From NCBI RefSeq assembly GCF_017656155.1, contig NZ_JACDOH010000012.1:1-52126 (forward strand): a stretch of 52,126 bases of DNA. Reading direction: 5' to 3'. A model generated the notes under the pieces. The model was not told the DNA's origin. It did not search any database and was given only the letters and a program-made list of their open reading frames with translations. This document shows, piece by piece, positions 24,999 to 35,019 of the stretch. Within the stretch, counting starts at the first letter, position 1; each line of letters opens with the position of its first letter. The stretch comes from Thermosyntropha sp. GTDB taxonomy: Bacteria > Bacillota > Syntrophomonadia > Syntrophomonadales > Syntrophomonadaceae. The translations under genes and the position numbers were made by a program.

Positions 24999-25964
24999 TT
25001 GAAAAACCTTTTGAAGAAAAGTGTGGTAATGTTATTAACTGTGGTTCTCCTGGCAGCAGGGGTCGGATGCGGACAAAAAGCAGGTGAAACATCTCAAAAA
25101 AGGTTTTTAACGATTGCTACCGGCGGAACAGCAGGTACCTATTATCCTTTAGGTGGAGCTATTGCGGAAGTGCTCAATAAGAATATTGAGGGCATGAATG
25201 CAACTGCTGCCTCTACTGGAGCATCAGTTGCCAATACTAATCAGCTTAAGGGCGGAGATGCAGATATAGCTTTTATTCAGAATGACATTGCTTATTATGC
25301 TGTTAACGGAGTAGAAATGTTTAACGGAAATAAGGTTGAAGGCCTTAAAGCTTTGGCCAGCCTTTATCCTGAGACTTGTCAGGTGGTTACATTGAAAAAG
25401 ACTGGTATACAAAGTGTAGCAGATTTAAGAGGTAAGACAGTAGCGGTTGGTGCAGCCGGAAGCGGAGTGGAGGCTAATGCCAGACAGATATTAAAAGCAT
25501 ATGGACTAACTTATGACGATATTAATGTTAAATATCTATCTTTTGCTGAAGCAGCTAGCAGCCTTAAAGATGGAAATGTTGATGCGGCTTTCTTAACTGC
25601 AGGTTTTCCGACAGCTGCGGTGCAGGATATTTCTGCCCAGCATGATGTGGTTATACTGCCGGTTGACGGGGATGTGCGTGAAAAGTTAATTAATGATTAT
25701 CCTTTCTATACCAAGATAACTATTCCGGCGGGGACTTATCCTAAACAGGATAAAGATGTCGAAAGTATTGCAGTTATGGCTATGTTGGTAACTACTGATA
25801 AAATGGATGAGAATTTAGCTTATGAAGCTACTAAAGCTATTTTTACCAACCTTGACCGTTTGGCGGCAGCTCATCCGATAGGCAAAGAGATAAACAAACA
25901 AAATGCCCAAAAAGGTTTATCTATACCTTTACATCCAGGTGCTGAAAAATTTTTTAATGAATAA
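24999..25964 (+). CDS. TAXI-family TRAP transporter substrate-binding lipoprotein
   Basis: This 321-residue protein has a lipoprotein signal ending in the lipobox AAGVGC, so it is anchored outside the membrane. The mature part opens with the TAXI hallmark FLTIATGGTAGTYYPLGG, followed by DIAFIQNDIAYYA and GKTVAVGAAGSGVEANA. TAXI proteins deliver substrates, glutamate or other carboxylates in known cases, to a fused TRAP permease. TTG at 24999 has TAGGAGGG upstream. DUF1850 and the permease follow, so this is a complete TAXI-TRAP operon. The substrate cannot be told. Confidence 0.93.
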   Translation: MKNLLKKSVVMLLTVVLLAAGVGCGQKAGETSQKRFLTIATGGTAGTYYPLGGAIAEVLNKNIEGMNATAASTGASVANTNQLKGGDADIAFIQNDIAYYAVNGVEMFNGNKVEGLKALASLYPETCQVVTLKKTGIQSVADLRGKTVAVGAAGSGVEANARQILKAYGLTYDDINVKYLSFAEAASSLKDGNVDAAFLTAGFPTAAVQDISAQHDVVILPVDGDVREKLINDYPFYTKITIPAGTYPKQDKDVESIAVMAMLVTTDKMDENLAYEATKAIFTNLDRLAAAHPIGKEINKQNAQKGLSIPLHPGAEKFFNE

Positions 25965-25993
25965 AGGGTTCTAACAAAGGTTATGATGAGATA

Positions 25994-26512
25994 ATGAAAA
26001 GGGTTAAAGTTATAGTAAGCCTATTAATAGTGTTTTTTATTGTTGTGTTCTTGTTTTATCCTCTGCCTTCGCTGGTTTTGTCAAAATCTGATGGAAAAAT
26101 AGTCTTGATTTTGCCACTTATTAAAGGGAAAAATTTTTCTTATGAATATTTACATTCGGTACAGAAGACCCCGGTGCAGGAACATTTTGTTCAGGCACCG
26201 GGAAATATAATTTTGTTGACTTCGACTTCTTATCAATCCTTTGGGGTAGGTTTACCTTTTCTATCCGGTGAAGGGGATTTTGCTTTGAAAAATGGGATTT
26301 TCGTTCTTAAAAATATGAACCGGAAGTATGAGAAAATTACCTGGGCCTTTATGCCTGTAGCTAGGCAGGCTCTGATATATAAGGACAAAAGATATCCATT
26401 TTATAAATATTGCCGTCCGGGAGAGCTTTTAGAGCTTGAAATTCAGAACTTGAATGGAGCTAGCATACTGGTGAAATCGTGGCAGGCAAGAAAGGGGGTA
26501 TTTGATAAATAA
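25994..26512 (+). CDS. DUF1850 protein of a TAXI-TRAP operon
   Basis: This 172-residue protein has one N-terminal membrane helix (VIVSLLIVFFIVVFLFYPL) followed by a small extracytoplasmic domain with FSYEYLHSVQKTPVQE, FGVGLPF and VARQALIYKDKRYPFY. The HSV.KTPV segment is the DUF1850 mark. These genes are found between TAXI binding proteins and TRAP permeases, so a role as an accessory subunit is inferred from context. Its stop codon overlaps the next start (TAATG), implying translational coupling. Confidence 0.82.
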   Translation: MKRVKVIVSLLIVFFIVVFLFYPLPSLVLSKSDGKIVLILPLIKGKNFSYEYLHSVQKTPVQEHFVQAPGNIILLTSTSYQSFGVGLPFLSGEGDFALKNGIFVLKNMNRKYEKITWAFMPVARQALIYKDKRYPFYKYCRPGELLELEIQNLNGASILVKSWQARKGVFDK

Positions 26513-28437
26513 TGCACGATTTAAACCATGAAGATATTAAAATTGAAGAGTTTTTGGCTCAATATGACCGGGAATCAGACTTCCGGCGGTATGGTGGTTT
26601 TTTTAAACTGGTAGTAGCAGTTATTGCTGTATGTTTTTCCTTGTTTCATATATATACAGGAATATTTGGAACCTTAGATGCTATTTTGCAGCGTGCAGTA
26701 CATCTTTCTTTTGCTATGGCCCTAGTTTTTTTGCTCTATCCAGGGCGCAAATCCTGGTCAAGGCAGGATTTGCATTTAATTGACGGAATATTAGCGGTTA
26801 TAGCTGCTGCTATTCCGCTTTATATAGTAGTTTTTTATCAGGAACTGGTTTTGCGGGCGGGAATGCCTACTGTGACTGACATAATCGTAGGAGCAATAGG
26901 AATATTGATGGTTTTGGAGGCTGCCCGCCGGGTGGTAGGTTGGCCTATCGTAACCATTGCAGTTCTTTTTTTGCTTTATGCTTATGCCGGTCCCTATATG
27001 CCGGGTGCTTTTGCCCACAGGGGAGTAAATCTAGATCAGATAGTAAGTCATCTTTATTTTACAACAGAAGGTGTTTTTGGTATTCCTCTGGGGGTTTCTT
27101 CAACATTTATTTTTCTTTTTATACTATTTGCTGCTTACCTTGAAAAAACTGGTTTGGGTCAGTTTTTTATTGATCTTGCCAATGCTTTAGCTGGATGGGC
27201 TAGAGGGGGACCGGCAAAAGTGGCGGTAATTTCAAGCGGGCTTATGGGGACGATTTCCGGAAGCTCAGTAGCAAATGTGGCGGGAACAGGCAGTCTTACC
27301 ATTCCTATGATGAAAAAGTTGGGTTATAAGCCTGAATTTGCTGGAGCAGTAGAAGCAGCTGCTTCTACTGGAGGGCAGCTTATGCCTCCTATTATGGGGG
27401 CTGCTGCTTTCCTCATGGCTGAATTTGTTGGAGTTCCTTATATTGAAGTAGTAAAAGCGGCTATTGTCCCAGCTCTACTTTATTTCACAGGCATAATGCT
27501 GGGAGTTCATCTTGAAGCACGAAAAAACGGAATGGAAGGTATTCCAAGGTCAGAGTTGCCTAAGGCGGGTGAGGTTCTAAAGGAGCGGGGACATTTGGCT
27601 ATTCCTCTTATAGCCATTATTTATTTGCTGGTAAAGGGCTTTTCCCCTATGAAAGCAGCCCTCTGGGCGATAGCTTTAAGCATTGTAGCAGCTATGCTGA
27701 AGCCTTCAACCCGTTTGTCGTTAAGGGATATTGTTAAAGGTCTGGAAGATGGAGCAAGGTCTGCTTTGGGAGTAATAATAGCCTGTGCGGCGGCAGGGAT
27801 AATTATAGGGGTAGTAACTAAAACAGGTTTAGGACTGAAATTAGGGTCGGCTCTTATCGATCTGGCTAATGGTAACCTCTTGCTTACTTTGATTTTTACT
27901 ATGATAACTTCTATTATTTTAGGAATGGGTGTTCCTACAACGGCTAACTATGTTATTACCTCAACTATTGCTGCTCCTGCTGTTATAGGTTTAGGAGTTC
28001 CACTCCTGGCTGCCCATATGTTTGCTTTTTATTTTGGCATAATTGCAGATGTAACTCCCCCAGTAGCCTTGGCTGCTTTTGCAGGATCAGGAATTGCCCG
28101 CAGCAATCCTATGAAAACAGGAATAAATGCTGCCAAATTGGCTATAGCTGCTTTTATTGTTCCTTATATATTTGTTATGTCGCCGGTTCTGCTTATGATA
28201 AATGCACATCTTTCTCAGGTGCTTTTGGCCGTTTTAACTGCTGTGGTAGGAATGATAGGTGTAGCAGCAGCCGTTTCAGGCTATTTTGTTACCTATGGAC
28301 GTTTTTATGATCGTATTATCTTTTTTATAGGAGGGCTTTTGATGATAAGTCCTGGTCTCAGAACGGACATTTTGGGGCTGGGATTTATGCTTCTTGCGTA
28401 TGCAATTCAAAAAAACAGACAGGCTAAAATCAAATAA
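26512..28437 (+). CDS. TRAP transporter permease, fused small and large subunits
   Basis: This 641-residue protein has an N-terminal small-subunit region of four membrane segments (to about residue 130). A DctM-type large subunit follows, with GTISGSSVANVAGTGSLTIP, AAASTGGQLMPPIMGAAAF and GMGVPTTANYVITS, the two gating hairpin regions of the large subunit. It imports a solute handed over by the TAXI protein, driven by a sodium or proton gradient. It starts at the ATG overlapping the DUF1850 stop. A terminator follows 9 bp after its stop. Confidence 0.93.
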   Translation: MHDLNHEDIKIEEFLAQYDRESDFRRYGGFFKLVVAVIAVCFSLFHIYTGIFGTLDAILQRAVHLSFAMALVFLLYPGRKSWSRQDLHLIDGILAVIAAAIPLYIVVFYQELVLRAGMPTVTDIIVGAIGILMVLEAARRVVGWPIVTIAVLFLLYAYAGPYMPGAFAHRGVNLDQIVSHLYFTTEGVFGIPLGVSSTFIFLFILFAAYLEKTGLGQFFIDLANALAGWARGGPAKVAVISSGLMGTISGSSVANVAGTGSLTIPMMKKLGYKPEFAGAVEAAASTGGQLMPPIMGAAAFLMAEFVGVPYIEVVKAAIVPALLYFTGIMLGVHLEARKNGMEGIPRSELPKAGEVLKERGHLAIPLIAIIYLLVKGFSPMKAALWAIALSIVAAMLKPSTRLSLRDIVKGLEDGARSALGVIIACAAAGIIIGVVTKTGLGLKLGSALIDLANGNLLLTLIFTMITSIILGMGVPTTANYVITSTIAAPAVIGLGVPLLAAHMFAFYFGIIADVTPPVALAAFAGSGIARSNPMKTGINAAKLAIAAFIVPYIFVMSPVLLMINAHLSQVLLAVLTAVVGMIGVAAAVSGYFVTYGRFYDRIIFFIGGLLMISPGLRTDILGLGFMLLAYAIQKNRQAKIK

Positions 28438-28445
28438 AGCTTTTT

Positions 28446-28479
28446 AAAAACCGGGAGATTGATAAGATCCCGGTTTTTT
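28446..28479 (+). terminator. Terminator of the TRAP operon
   Basis: ACCGGGA (28450-28456) pairs with TCCCGGT (28468-28474), flanked by A4 and T6. Confidence 0.9.
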
Positions 28480-28586
28480 ACGTTAAAGGCGTTTAGACAA
28501 TGTATCAGGGAATGATTTTTGGTAGATACTAGCAGGTGAACTGTTTTATAATGATAAGGAAATTCTTTTGCTAAGGAGGAGAAAAA

Positions 28587-30374
28587 ATGCCGAAAAAGAG
28601 GCAGGAGATAAGTGAAGAATATAAATGGAAGCTTTCTGATATGTATCCGGATGAAAAGTCCTGGTATGATGATTATTCTAAAGTAGAAAAGCTTTTAGGG
28701 GAAATAGAAAAGTATAAAGGAAGATTAGGTAATTCTGCTGAGGAACTTTTATTAGCTATAAAGCTTAGTGAAGAAGTCGAAAGGCTTGCCGAAAAACTCT
28801 ATGTATATGCCAGAATGAAACGGGATGAAGATAATACGCTTTCATCGTCTCAGGTTTTATGTGACAGAGCTGAAATGCTAGGGGTTAAAGTTAACAGCCA
28901 GCTTGCTTTTATGGTTCCTGAAATGATGAATATTGCTGATGAAACTTTAGATAGGTTTTTAGAAGAACCAGAATTGACCCTTTACCGGCATTATTTTGAT
29001 GAGCTGAGGCGCAGGAAAAAACATATTTTATCTGAAAACGAAGAAAAGATTTTGGCTATGAGTGCTGACATCGGGTTTGCTGCTTCTAATATATTTTCCA
29101 TGCTTAATAATGCGGATATAAAATTCCCGATTATAAAGGATGAAAAGGGACAGGAAATTGAGCTTACCAAAGGCAATTTTGGGCGTTTTATGGAAAGTCA
29201 TGACCGGGAAGTCCGAAAAGCAGCATTTAAAGGTCTTTACAGCTCTTATGAAAAACTAAAGAATACCCTGGCGGCAACTTTGAATGCTTCTGTGAAAAGA
29301 GATATTTTTTATGCCCGGGTGCGTGGATATTCTTCTGCTTTAGAGGCTTCCCTGGATCAGGATAATGTAAAAGTTGAAGTTTATGAAAATCTTATTGCTG
29401 CTGTACACAGACATATAGATGCACTGCATAAGTATATTGCATTGCGCAAAAAGATTTTGGGATTAGACGAAATCCATATGTACGATCTTTATGTCCCATT
29501 GGTTAAGGAATATAAAAAGGAATATGAATATAATAAAGCTAAAGAACTGGTTTTGGAAGGATTGAGCATTTTAGGCGGTGATTATATTAATCAGCTTAAG
29601 AAAGGCATGGAAAGCAGCTGGATAGATGTTTATGAAAATGAAGGGAAAACCGGAGGAGCTTATTCCTGGGGCTGTTATGACAGCCATCCCTATGTTCTCC
29701 TGAATTATGACAACAGGCTGGATGATGTGTTTACTTTGGCTCATGAGATGGGACATGCCCTGCATAGCTATTACTCCAACACTTCCCAACCTTATGTTTA
29801 CAGCCAGTATCCCATACTCCTGGCTGAAGTAGCCTCTACGGTGAATGAATCGCTTCTTCTTGATTATATGCTTAAAAATACTAATGATGAAAAGGAAAAG
29901 CTATACCTCATAAATCATTACCTGGAAGAATTCAGAGGCACGGTTTACCGTCAGACTATGTTTGCTGAATTTGAAAAGATAGTGCATGAAAAGGTGGAAA
30001 AAGGAGAACCGGTAACTGTTGATGAATTCTGCAGGATTTACCGGGATCTTAACCGCTTCTATTATGGTGATGAAGTAGTCCTGGATGATGAGATAGCTCT
30101 GGAATGGGCAAGAATTCCTCATTTTTATACAGCCTTTTATGTATATAAATATGCCACCGGTTTTTCGGCGGCAACAGCTATAAAACAGCATATAACCCAG
30201 GAAGGAGAAGAAGCGGTAAAAAGGTATATGGAATTTTTACAGGCCGGGGGTTCAGATTATCCGCTTAATATACTTAAAAGGGCTGGGGTTGATTTGACCA
30301 CCTCTGCTCCGGTAGAAGAAGCCTTAAAATATTTTGCTTCCCTGGTAGATAAGATGGAATCGATTCTCAAATAA
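28587..30374 (+). CDS. pepF: Oligoendopeptidase F (M3 metallopeptidase)
   Basis: This 595-residue protein has the PepF layout: an N-terminal helical lobe (from EEYKWKLSDMYPDEKSWYDD), then the zinc site TLAHEMGHALHSYY near residue 385 (HExxH with E..H) and the third ligand in LAEVASTVNES. It cleaves oligopeptides of roughly 7-17 residues in the cytoplasm. Length is standard for the family. ATG follows AAGGAGGAG. It is monocistronic and followed by a long inverted repeat that probably terminates it. Confidence 0.94.
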   Translation: MPKKRQEISEEYKWKLSDMYPDEKSWYDDYSKVEKLLGEIEKYKGRLGNSAEELLLAIKLSEEVERLAEKLYVYARMKRDEDNTLSSSQVLCDRAEMLGVKVNSQLAFMVPEMMNIADETLDRFLEEPELTLYRHYFDELRRRKKHILSENEEKILAMSADIGFAASNIFSMLNNADIKFPIIKDEKGQEIELTKGNFGRFMESHDREVRKAAFKGLYSSYEKLKNTLAATLNASVKRDIFYARVRGYSSALEASLDQDNVKVEVYENLIAAVHRHIDALHKYIALRKKILGLDEIHMYDLYVPLVKEYKKEYEYNKAKELVLEGLSILGGDYINQLKKGMESSWIDVYENEGKTGGAYSWGCYDSHPYVLLNYDNRLDDVFTLAHEMGHALHSYYSNTSQPYVYSQYPILLAEVASTVNESLLLDYMLKNTNDEKEKLYLINHYLEEFRGTVYRQTMFAEFEKIVHEKVEKGEPVTVDEFCRIYRDLNRFYYGDEVVLDDEIALEWARIPHFYTAFYVYKYATGFSAATAIKQHITQEGEEAVKRYMEFLQAGGSDYPLNILKRAGVDLTTSAPVEEALKYFASLVDKMESILK

Positions 30375-30378
30375 AGGT

Positions 30379-30443
30379 GTCAGACTGTGTGAAAATGACT
30401 GTACGGTGCAAAATTTGTTTTTTCACACAGTCTGACTATTTTT
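30379..30443 (+). terminator. Long perfect inverted repeat after pepF
   Basis: GTCAGACTGTGTGAAAA (30379-30395) pairs with its exact complement at 30420-30436 across a 24-base loop, followed by TATTTTTG. It works as a terminator. The long identical arms also resemble a miniature mobile element or the inverted end of a lost insertion sequence. Confidence 0.6.
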
Positions 30444-30524
30444 GTATAGACGAAAGCAGAGGATATGTTTTATGAATTTTTTAATTTGCAAATCAATTTT
30501 GTATCTATTGCTTGGAAAAGCTGG

Positions 30525-30844
30525 TTATAAATGAATGGCCGATGATAATACCCAGGAAGTTATTTTCTTTATATTTGACGGGAATATATACATTTCGATA
30601 AATGCATAATTAGAAGCAATATAGCTAATATAGTTAGGCAGCTCAGCCAGCGGAAAGAAATAGCTTTCGACAGCTATAAAGAGAATTCCAAAGCTGACAG
30701 CAGCAAGTTTCCACCAGATACCTATTTTACCTTCCAGTTTTATCTGCTCAGCAGATAAATTTCCTGCCCAACAGCCATCTAAAGCTGAAAGAACAAGAAC
30801 GATGAGAATAAAAAAGATAGGGGAAATTTATCCCTCTTTACCAT
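30525..30844 (-). pseudogene. Degenerate small membrane protein gene
   Basis: On the minus strand an open stretch of about 100 codons without a start codon reads IFFILIVLVLSALDGCW, WWKLAAVSFGILFIAV and ESYFFPLAELPN, ending in TAA at 30525. Two hydrophobic segments suggest a membrane protein. An ATG at 30844 starts MVKRDKFP in another frame, and one extra base near 30829 would join the two. No family was recognised and no clear ribosome site is seen, so a chance open frame is possible. Confidence 0.35.
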
Positions 30845-31365
30845 CTGCTTCACCCCGGCTATTTTTTTATCTTCTGTGATTTACACCATTAATAAGGCTG
30901 TTTTTAGTAAGTATAACTGCATGAATTTAGTGGAACAACAGGTTAAAAATAGAATCATTTTATATTTTTTGTCAAAGAAGTATTGAAAAGTAGGCGGGGA
31001 GGAATACTTTTTGAAATAATTAGATATTAAAAGTTATCTGGCAGTAGATTCGAGTTTTTGGGTCTAAAATATTGGCCCTCCAATATAGTGAATCCTGAAT
31101 GCTGTTAATGAAAAAGCAGTCTTTTTTGACAAAGTGAACTTTTTGAATTTGTTTTCTAGAATTTGGAAAATATTATGGGGCTAATGAGAAGATACCTATA
31201 TAAGCCAACTTTAAAGATTAAGTTACTCTGCAGTTTCGCAGTATTAGAAATTTGCGGCCTGTTTGGGGATGCCAATATTGAGTTTTGGTAAATTAATATA
31301 ATGCGCTTGAAATGAGCATAATTATAGCATAGCAGCAGTTGCTATTAAACGAAGGAGGTTTTATT
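30845..31365. other. Intergenic region without recognised genes
   Basis: No open frame with a plausible start, no RNA gene and no clear repeat was seen over about 500 bases. The last 15 bases hold the GAAGGAGG site of the following gene. Confidence 0.6.
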
Positions 31366-34300
31366 TTGGCTCATCTCAAGCGGGAGGCGGAATTTGAGGG
31401 AAAATTAGAAGAGGTATATCCTTTTTTGGAAGACTTTAAGCATTATGATCTGGTTATAGGTATCCCTTTTGGGGTTAAAGATAGTAATCTGTTAGATCTG
31501 GTTAAGGATGTGGATCGGCTTCTTTCAAAGTGGATGGGAAGAAGATACCTTATTGTGCTGGTAGGCGATAGTGAGGCAGAAGAGGTTTTAAGTGTTATTA
31601 GGCAGCTTAAGCTTTCTCATCCCCATCTGGGGTGGACTTTGCCCGACCGGGTGAGGGGACGGGGAATGAAGGTGAGGGCTTTGATAGAGATATGCAAATT
31701 TATAGATGCCGATCTTTTGCTTTTGTCTCCTGATATGGCAGTAAGCCGGGAGCAGACGGGGGAACGTTTATGGCTGGACAGGTTTGTTTTGCCTATACAG
31801 AACGATTATGACATGGTTATAGGAGGCTTTAAGGAAGATGTTGTCCGCTATTTATCGGAAGTTTTATTAGTTTCACCTGTTTTGGAAGTTTTTTATGGTT
31901 CTTCTTTTATCAATCCTGTAGGGGGAGTATATGCCATTTCCCATGATTTTGTTGAAGAGCTGGCACATGAGGCTCGATTTTGGGGAGAAAGCATTGCGGG
32001 GGAAGGGATTGATTTCTGGCTTATAACCAGGGCCTTGTGCTGGAACAAGAATGTATGTGAGGTCAGTTTAAAGGCGGCCCCTTTGGCCTCAGGTCTTCTT
32101 TATGGCAGGGAAACGATAAAAGAGCTGGGAAAAACTTTGTTTACTGCTATCAAGAGGGACAGTGCGGTATGGCTTAAAGACAGGCTGGTTATCAAAAAAG
32201 CGGATACGGGTGCAGCAGCAAATGAAGGGGAAAAAACCGCTTTTTTTTCTTCTGAACGGTTGTTCCAGATGCGGGAAGAATTTATAAGGGAATACAGTGA
32301 GCAAAAAGAAAATTTGGGCTCACCCAGTTTTACTTATCCTGCAGAAGTAAGACGTTTGCTCCAGTATGGGGAGGAAATAAATGAAGCTGAGTGGGTTTTT
32401 TTGCTGACAGAATTGATGCTTTTGTATTCTTTTGAAAATGAGAATCTTCATGATGAGATTTTGCGGATTTTTTACGTATTTTATACAGCATGGGCTGCTA
32501 ACTGTCTGAAGAAATGGTTGGGGGAGGGCGAGTTGAGAGTATTAGCAAAAGAGGAAAGGAACGATTTTTTAGCTTACAGGGGACGGGGCTTGGAGCGAAA
32601 GATAGCAGAGGAGTTCAGAAAGGTTAAACCTGATTTTAGCCGGAGATGGTTAGCGCTTAAGGAGCAGCACAAACCTCCGATTGTACCGCTGGGCTACATG
32701 GAATATGTGCCCAATAAACCTATTGTGGTGCCCAAAAAGATAGCCGGGAAAGATGAAGAAATAGTCAACACAGATGAGATTTTTCGCTATTTGAGAAAGG
32801 TTTATGAAGACAGATTTGAAAGATTTGTAACCGAAGGCCTGGGGCTGGCTTCTGGCTCGCCACCCCGGGAGATAATCAATGCTGTAGAGAGTTTTATGAC
32901 TCGGCTGGAGGATCTTCTGGCTGAAATCTTTCCTGGGGAGCTTGATACTGATACCGGGCTTGAACTTTTTATAAACTGGATAATGGATTTTTTCCCCCAG
33001 CAGATGTTTACCATAAATGATGAGCTTTTGCGGGAAATGATTATGCGCTTTCCTCCTTTAAACCTCATGATTCCGTTAGGGTTTTACAAACCGCAGGATT
33101 TGATTGAAAATATGGATGTGCGTAATGCAGTAACTTATGCTAATCTCATTGAGAGCTGGAGTTATACTGATCGGGATTTACTCTGGCTGGTAGATAACCT
33201 AAGGCCGGAAAGTTTTGGGGAAACGCCGGTTAAGCCTTTGGTTTTGAAAGATGAGATTGTGCAAGGAGGAGGCCTTAGCGGGCATAAGATAAGTTATCTT
33301 AACCGCATAACTGCCCGGATAGCGGTGAGAAAGATGCCTGAAGCCAGAGGGGGAAAATACCCGCGTTTAAGATATTGGACCAGTATTCTGCGCAGGCTTG
33401 CTCTGGCTGAAAGTTATGGCGAACTATTCCGCCTTACGGTTATGCAGAGAAAAAACATCGGGGAAAAAATTAAAAATTCTCTTCTTTCCTTAGCCAAGGG
33501 AGAGGATTTCTCGGCCTATAATATTTTTGAAAATCAGCAGCACCGTATATTGGTGAGCAGAATAAGACGGCTGGCGTGTGAATTTAAAGAAAAGGGAGAT
33601 CAGGGAAAGGCCAGACTTTTTGAGCTTATGGCTGATGGATATGGCTTGAGCCAGGTTTTAGAAGATGGAACTTTTTTGAGTTGTACAGCCTGGAGCTGGG
33701 CCAGTTACAGTTTTAAAGGCGGACTTAAGATTCCTACTCCTTTTACTACCAGTGTGGAAAGCCGCTGGTTTAATCATGATTTTTTAGAATGTTTGTACCG
33801 CAATTTAGGTTATGATCCCCGGGAAATCATGGAGTTTGTCTTCAAACTTATTCAGGAAGGGAGAAGCAGCCATAATTTGCTGGATACTCTGCTTCCTACC
33901 AGGCCCAAGGATGTAACGGTGGTGGTACAGGAGATTACTAATGAACCCAGCAAATATCTTAAACGTTGTGCCCAAAATCCCATTTTAGAACCAGTGAAAG
34001 AACATAAATGGGAATCGAAATATGTGTTAAATCCCGGGGCTTTGCGTATAAAAGATAAGGTTTACCTTTTTTATCGGGCGGTAGGGGAAGATAATATTTC
34101 CCATATAGGATTAGCTATCACTGATGGATATAGAGTTTTGGAAAGACTTCCTAAGCCTATTTTTTCACCGGCTATTCCCGAAGAAAAAATGGGCTGTGAA
34201 GATCCGCGGGTCGTGGTGATAGGAGATAAAATTTTTATGCTTTATACAGCTTATGACGGCAATATAGCCCAGGTAGCAGCAGCTTCCATAAAGCTTGATG

Positions 34301-34899
34301 ATTTTATTAAGGGCAGGTATACCGCTTGGAAACGGGAAGGGCTGGCTTTTACCAATATATGGGATAAAGATGCTATTATATGGCCGGAGAAGATTAATGG
34401 GAAGTATGTTATTTACCACCGCATAGAGCCGAGTATATGGGTAACTTATACCGACAAGTTGAAATTTCCTATAAAAGAAAAACATGCTATAATTGTCGGC
34501 CCCAGGCCAGGGCGCATGTGGGATTCTTTAAAAATAGGGGCTGGAGCTCAGCCTTTAAAAACCAAATACGGATGGCTTCTTATCTATCATGGTGTAGATT
34601 ATAACTATATATACCGATTGGGGGTTCTGTTGGTAGACAGGGATAATCCGCAGAAGGTTATATATCGTTCACTCAATCCTATATTGGAACCGGAAAAAGA
34701 TTATGAGGTAGGCTTAAGCGGAGCCTGGGTGCCGAATGTTGTTTTTACCTGTGGGGCAGTACCGGCCGAGGATAAAAAAATTTTGGAAGATGATGATGAA
34801 ATCTTGGTCTATTACGGGGCAGCTGATACGAGTATAGGTATGGCTAGTGCTAAACTATCGGATTTGATACCGAAAGTGTTTAGAAAAAGACGTGTTTAA
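31366..34899 (+). CDS. Giant GT-A glycosyltransferase-GH130 phosphorylase fusion
   Basis: This 1177-residue cytoplasmic protein has three parts. Residues about 30-250 resemble a GT-A nucleotide-sugar transferase related to GT2/GT81: YDLVIGIPFGVKD, RGRGMKVRAL, ADLLLLSPDMA, and INPVGGVYAIS before GEGIDFWL. The usual metal-binding DxD of GT81-like enzymes reads SPD here. Residues about 260-860 are mainly helical and unrecognised. Residues about 865-1170 are a GH130 five-bladed propeller, with LNPGALRIKDKVYLFYRA, the acid motif GCEDPRVVV (Asp near 946) and LLIYHGVD. GH130 enzymes phosphorolyse beta-mannosides to mannose-1-phosphate. TTG at 31366 is chosen for its GAAGGAGG site. A role in making and degrading a mannan is inferred. 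Confidence 0.85.
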   Translation: MAHLKREAEFEGKLEEVYPFLEDFKHYDLVIGIPFGVKDSNLLDLVKDVDRLLSKWMGRRYLIVLVGDSEAEEVLSVIRQLKLSHPHLGWTLPDRVRGRGMKVRALIEICKFIDADLLLLSPDMAVSREQTGERLWLDRFVLPIQNDYDMVIGGFKEDVVRYLSEVLLVSPVLEVFYGSSFINPVGGVYAISHDFVEELAHEARFWGESIAGEGIDFWLITRALCWNKNVCEVSLKAAPLASGLLYGRETIKELGKTLFTAIKRDSAVWLKDRLVIKKADTGAAANEGEKTAFFSSERLFQMREEFIREYSEQKENLGSPSFTYPAEVRRLLQYGEEINEAEWVFLLTELMLLYSFENENLHDEILRIFYVFYTAWAANCLKKWLGEGELRVLAKEERNDFLAYRGRGLERKIAEEFRKVKPDFSRRWLALKEQHKPPIVPLGYMEYVPNKPIVVPKKIAGKDEEIVNTDEIFRYLRKVYEDRFERFVTEGLGLASGSPPREIINAVESFMTRLEDLLAEIFPGELDTDTGLELFINWIMDFFPQQMFTINDELLREMIMRFPPLNLMIPLGFYKPQDLIENMDVRNAVTYANLIESWSYTDRDLLWLVDNLRPESFGETPVKPLVLKDEIVQGGGLSGHKISYLNRITARIAVRKMPEARGGKYPRLRYWTSILRRLALAESYGELFRLTVMQRKNIGEKIKNSLLSLAKGEDFSAYNIFENQQHRILVSRIRRLACEFKEKGDQGKARLFELMADGYGLSQVLEDGTFLSCTAWSWASYSFKGGLKIPTPFTTSVESRWFNHDFLECLYRNLGYDPREIMEFVFKLIQEGRSSHNLLDTLLPTRPKDVTVVVQEITNEPSKYLKRCAQNPILEPVKEHKWESKYVLNPGALRIKDKVYLFYRAVGEDNISHIGLAITDGYRVLERLPKPIFSPAIPEEKMGCEDPRVVVIGDKIFMLYTAYDGNIAQVAAASIKLDDFIKGRYTAWKREGLAFTNIWDKDAIIWPEKINGKYVIYHRIEPSIWVTYTDKLKFPIKEKHAIIVGPRPGRMWDSLKIGAGAQPLKTKYGWLLIYHGVDYNYIYRLGVLLVDRDNPQKVIYRSLNPILEPEKDYEVGLSGAWVPNVVFTCGAVPAEDKKILEDDDEILVYYGAADTSIGMASAKLSDLIPKVFRKRRV

Positions 34900-35019
34900 A
34901 AGGGTGTGCTTTTCCTGTTTCCTTATTTAATTGCATTTATTTTAATTTGAATTAGGGGATGTGCCTCCTTAAAAGACTACCAGTTAGGCCTTCAAAAGTT
35001 TTTTTAATCTAAGGGCTTG

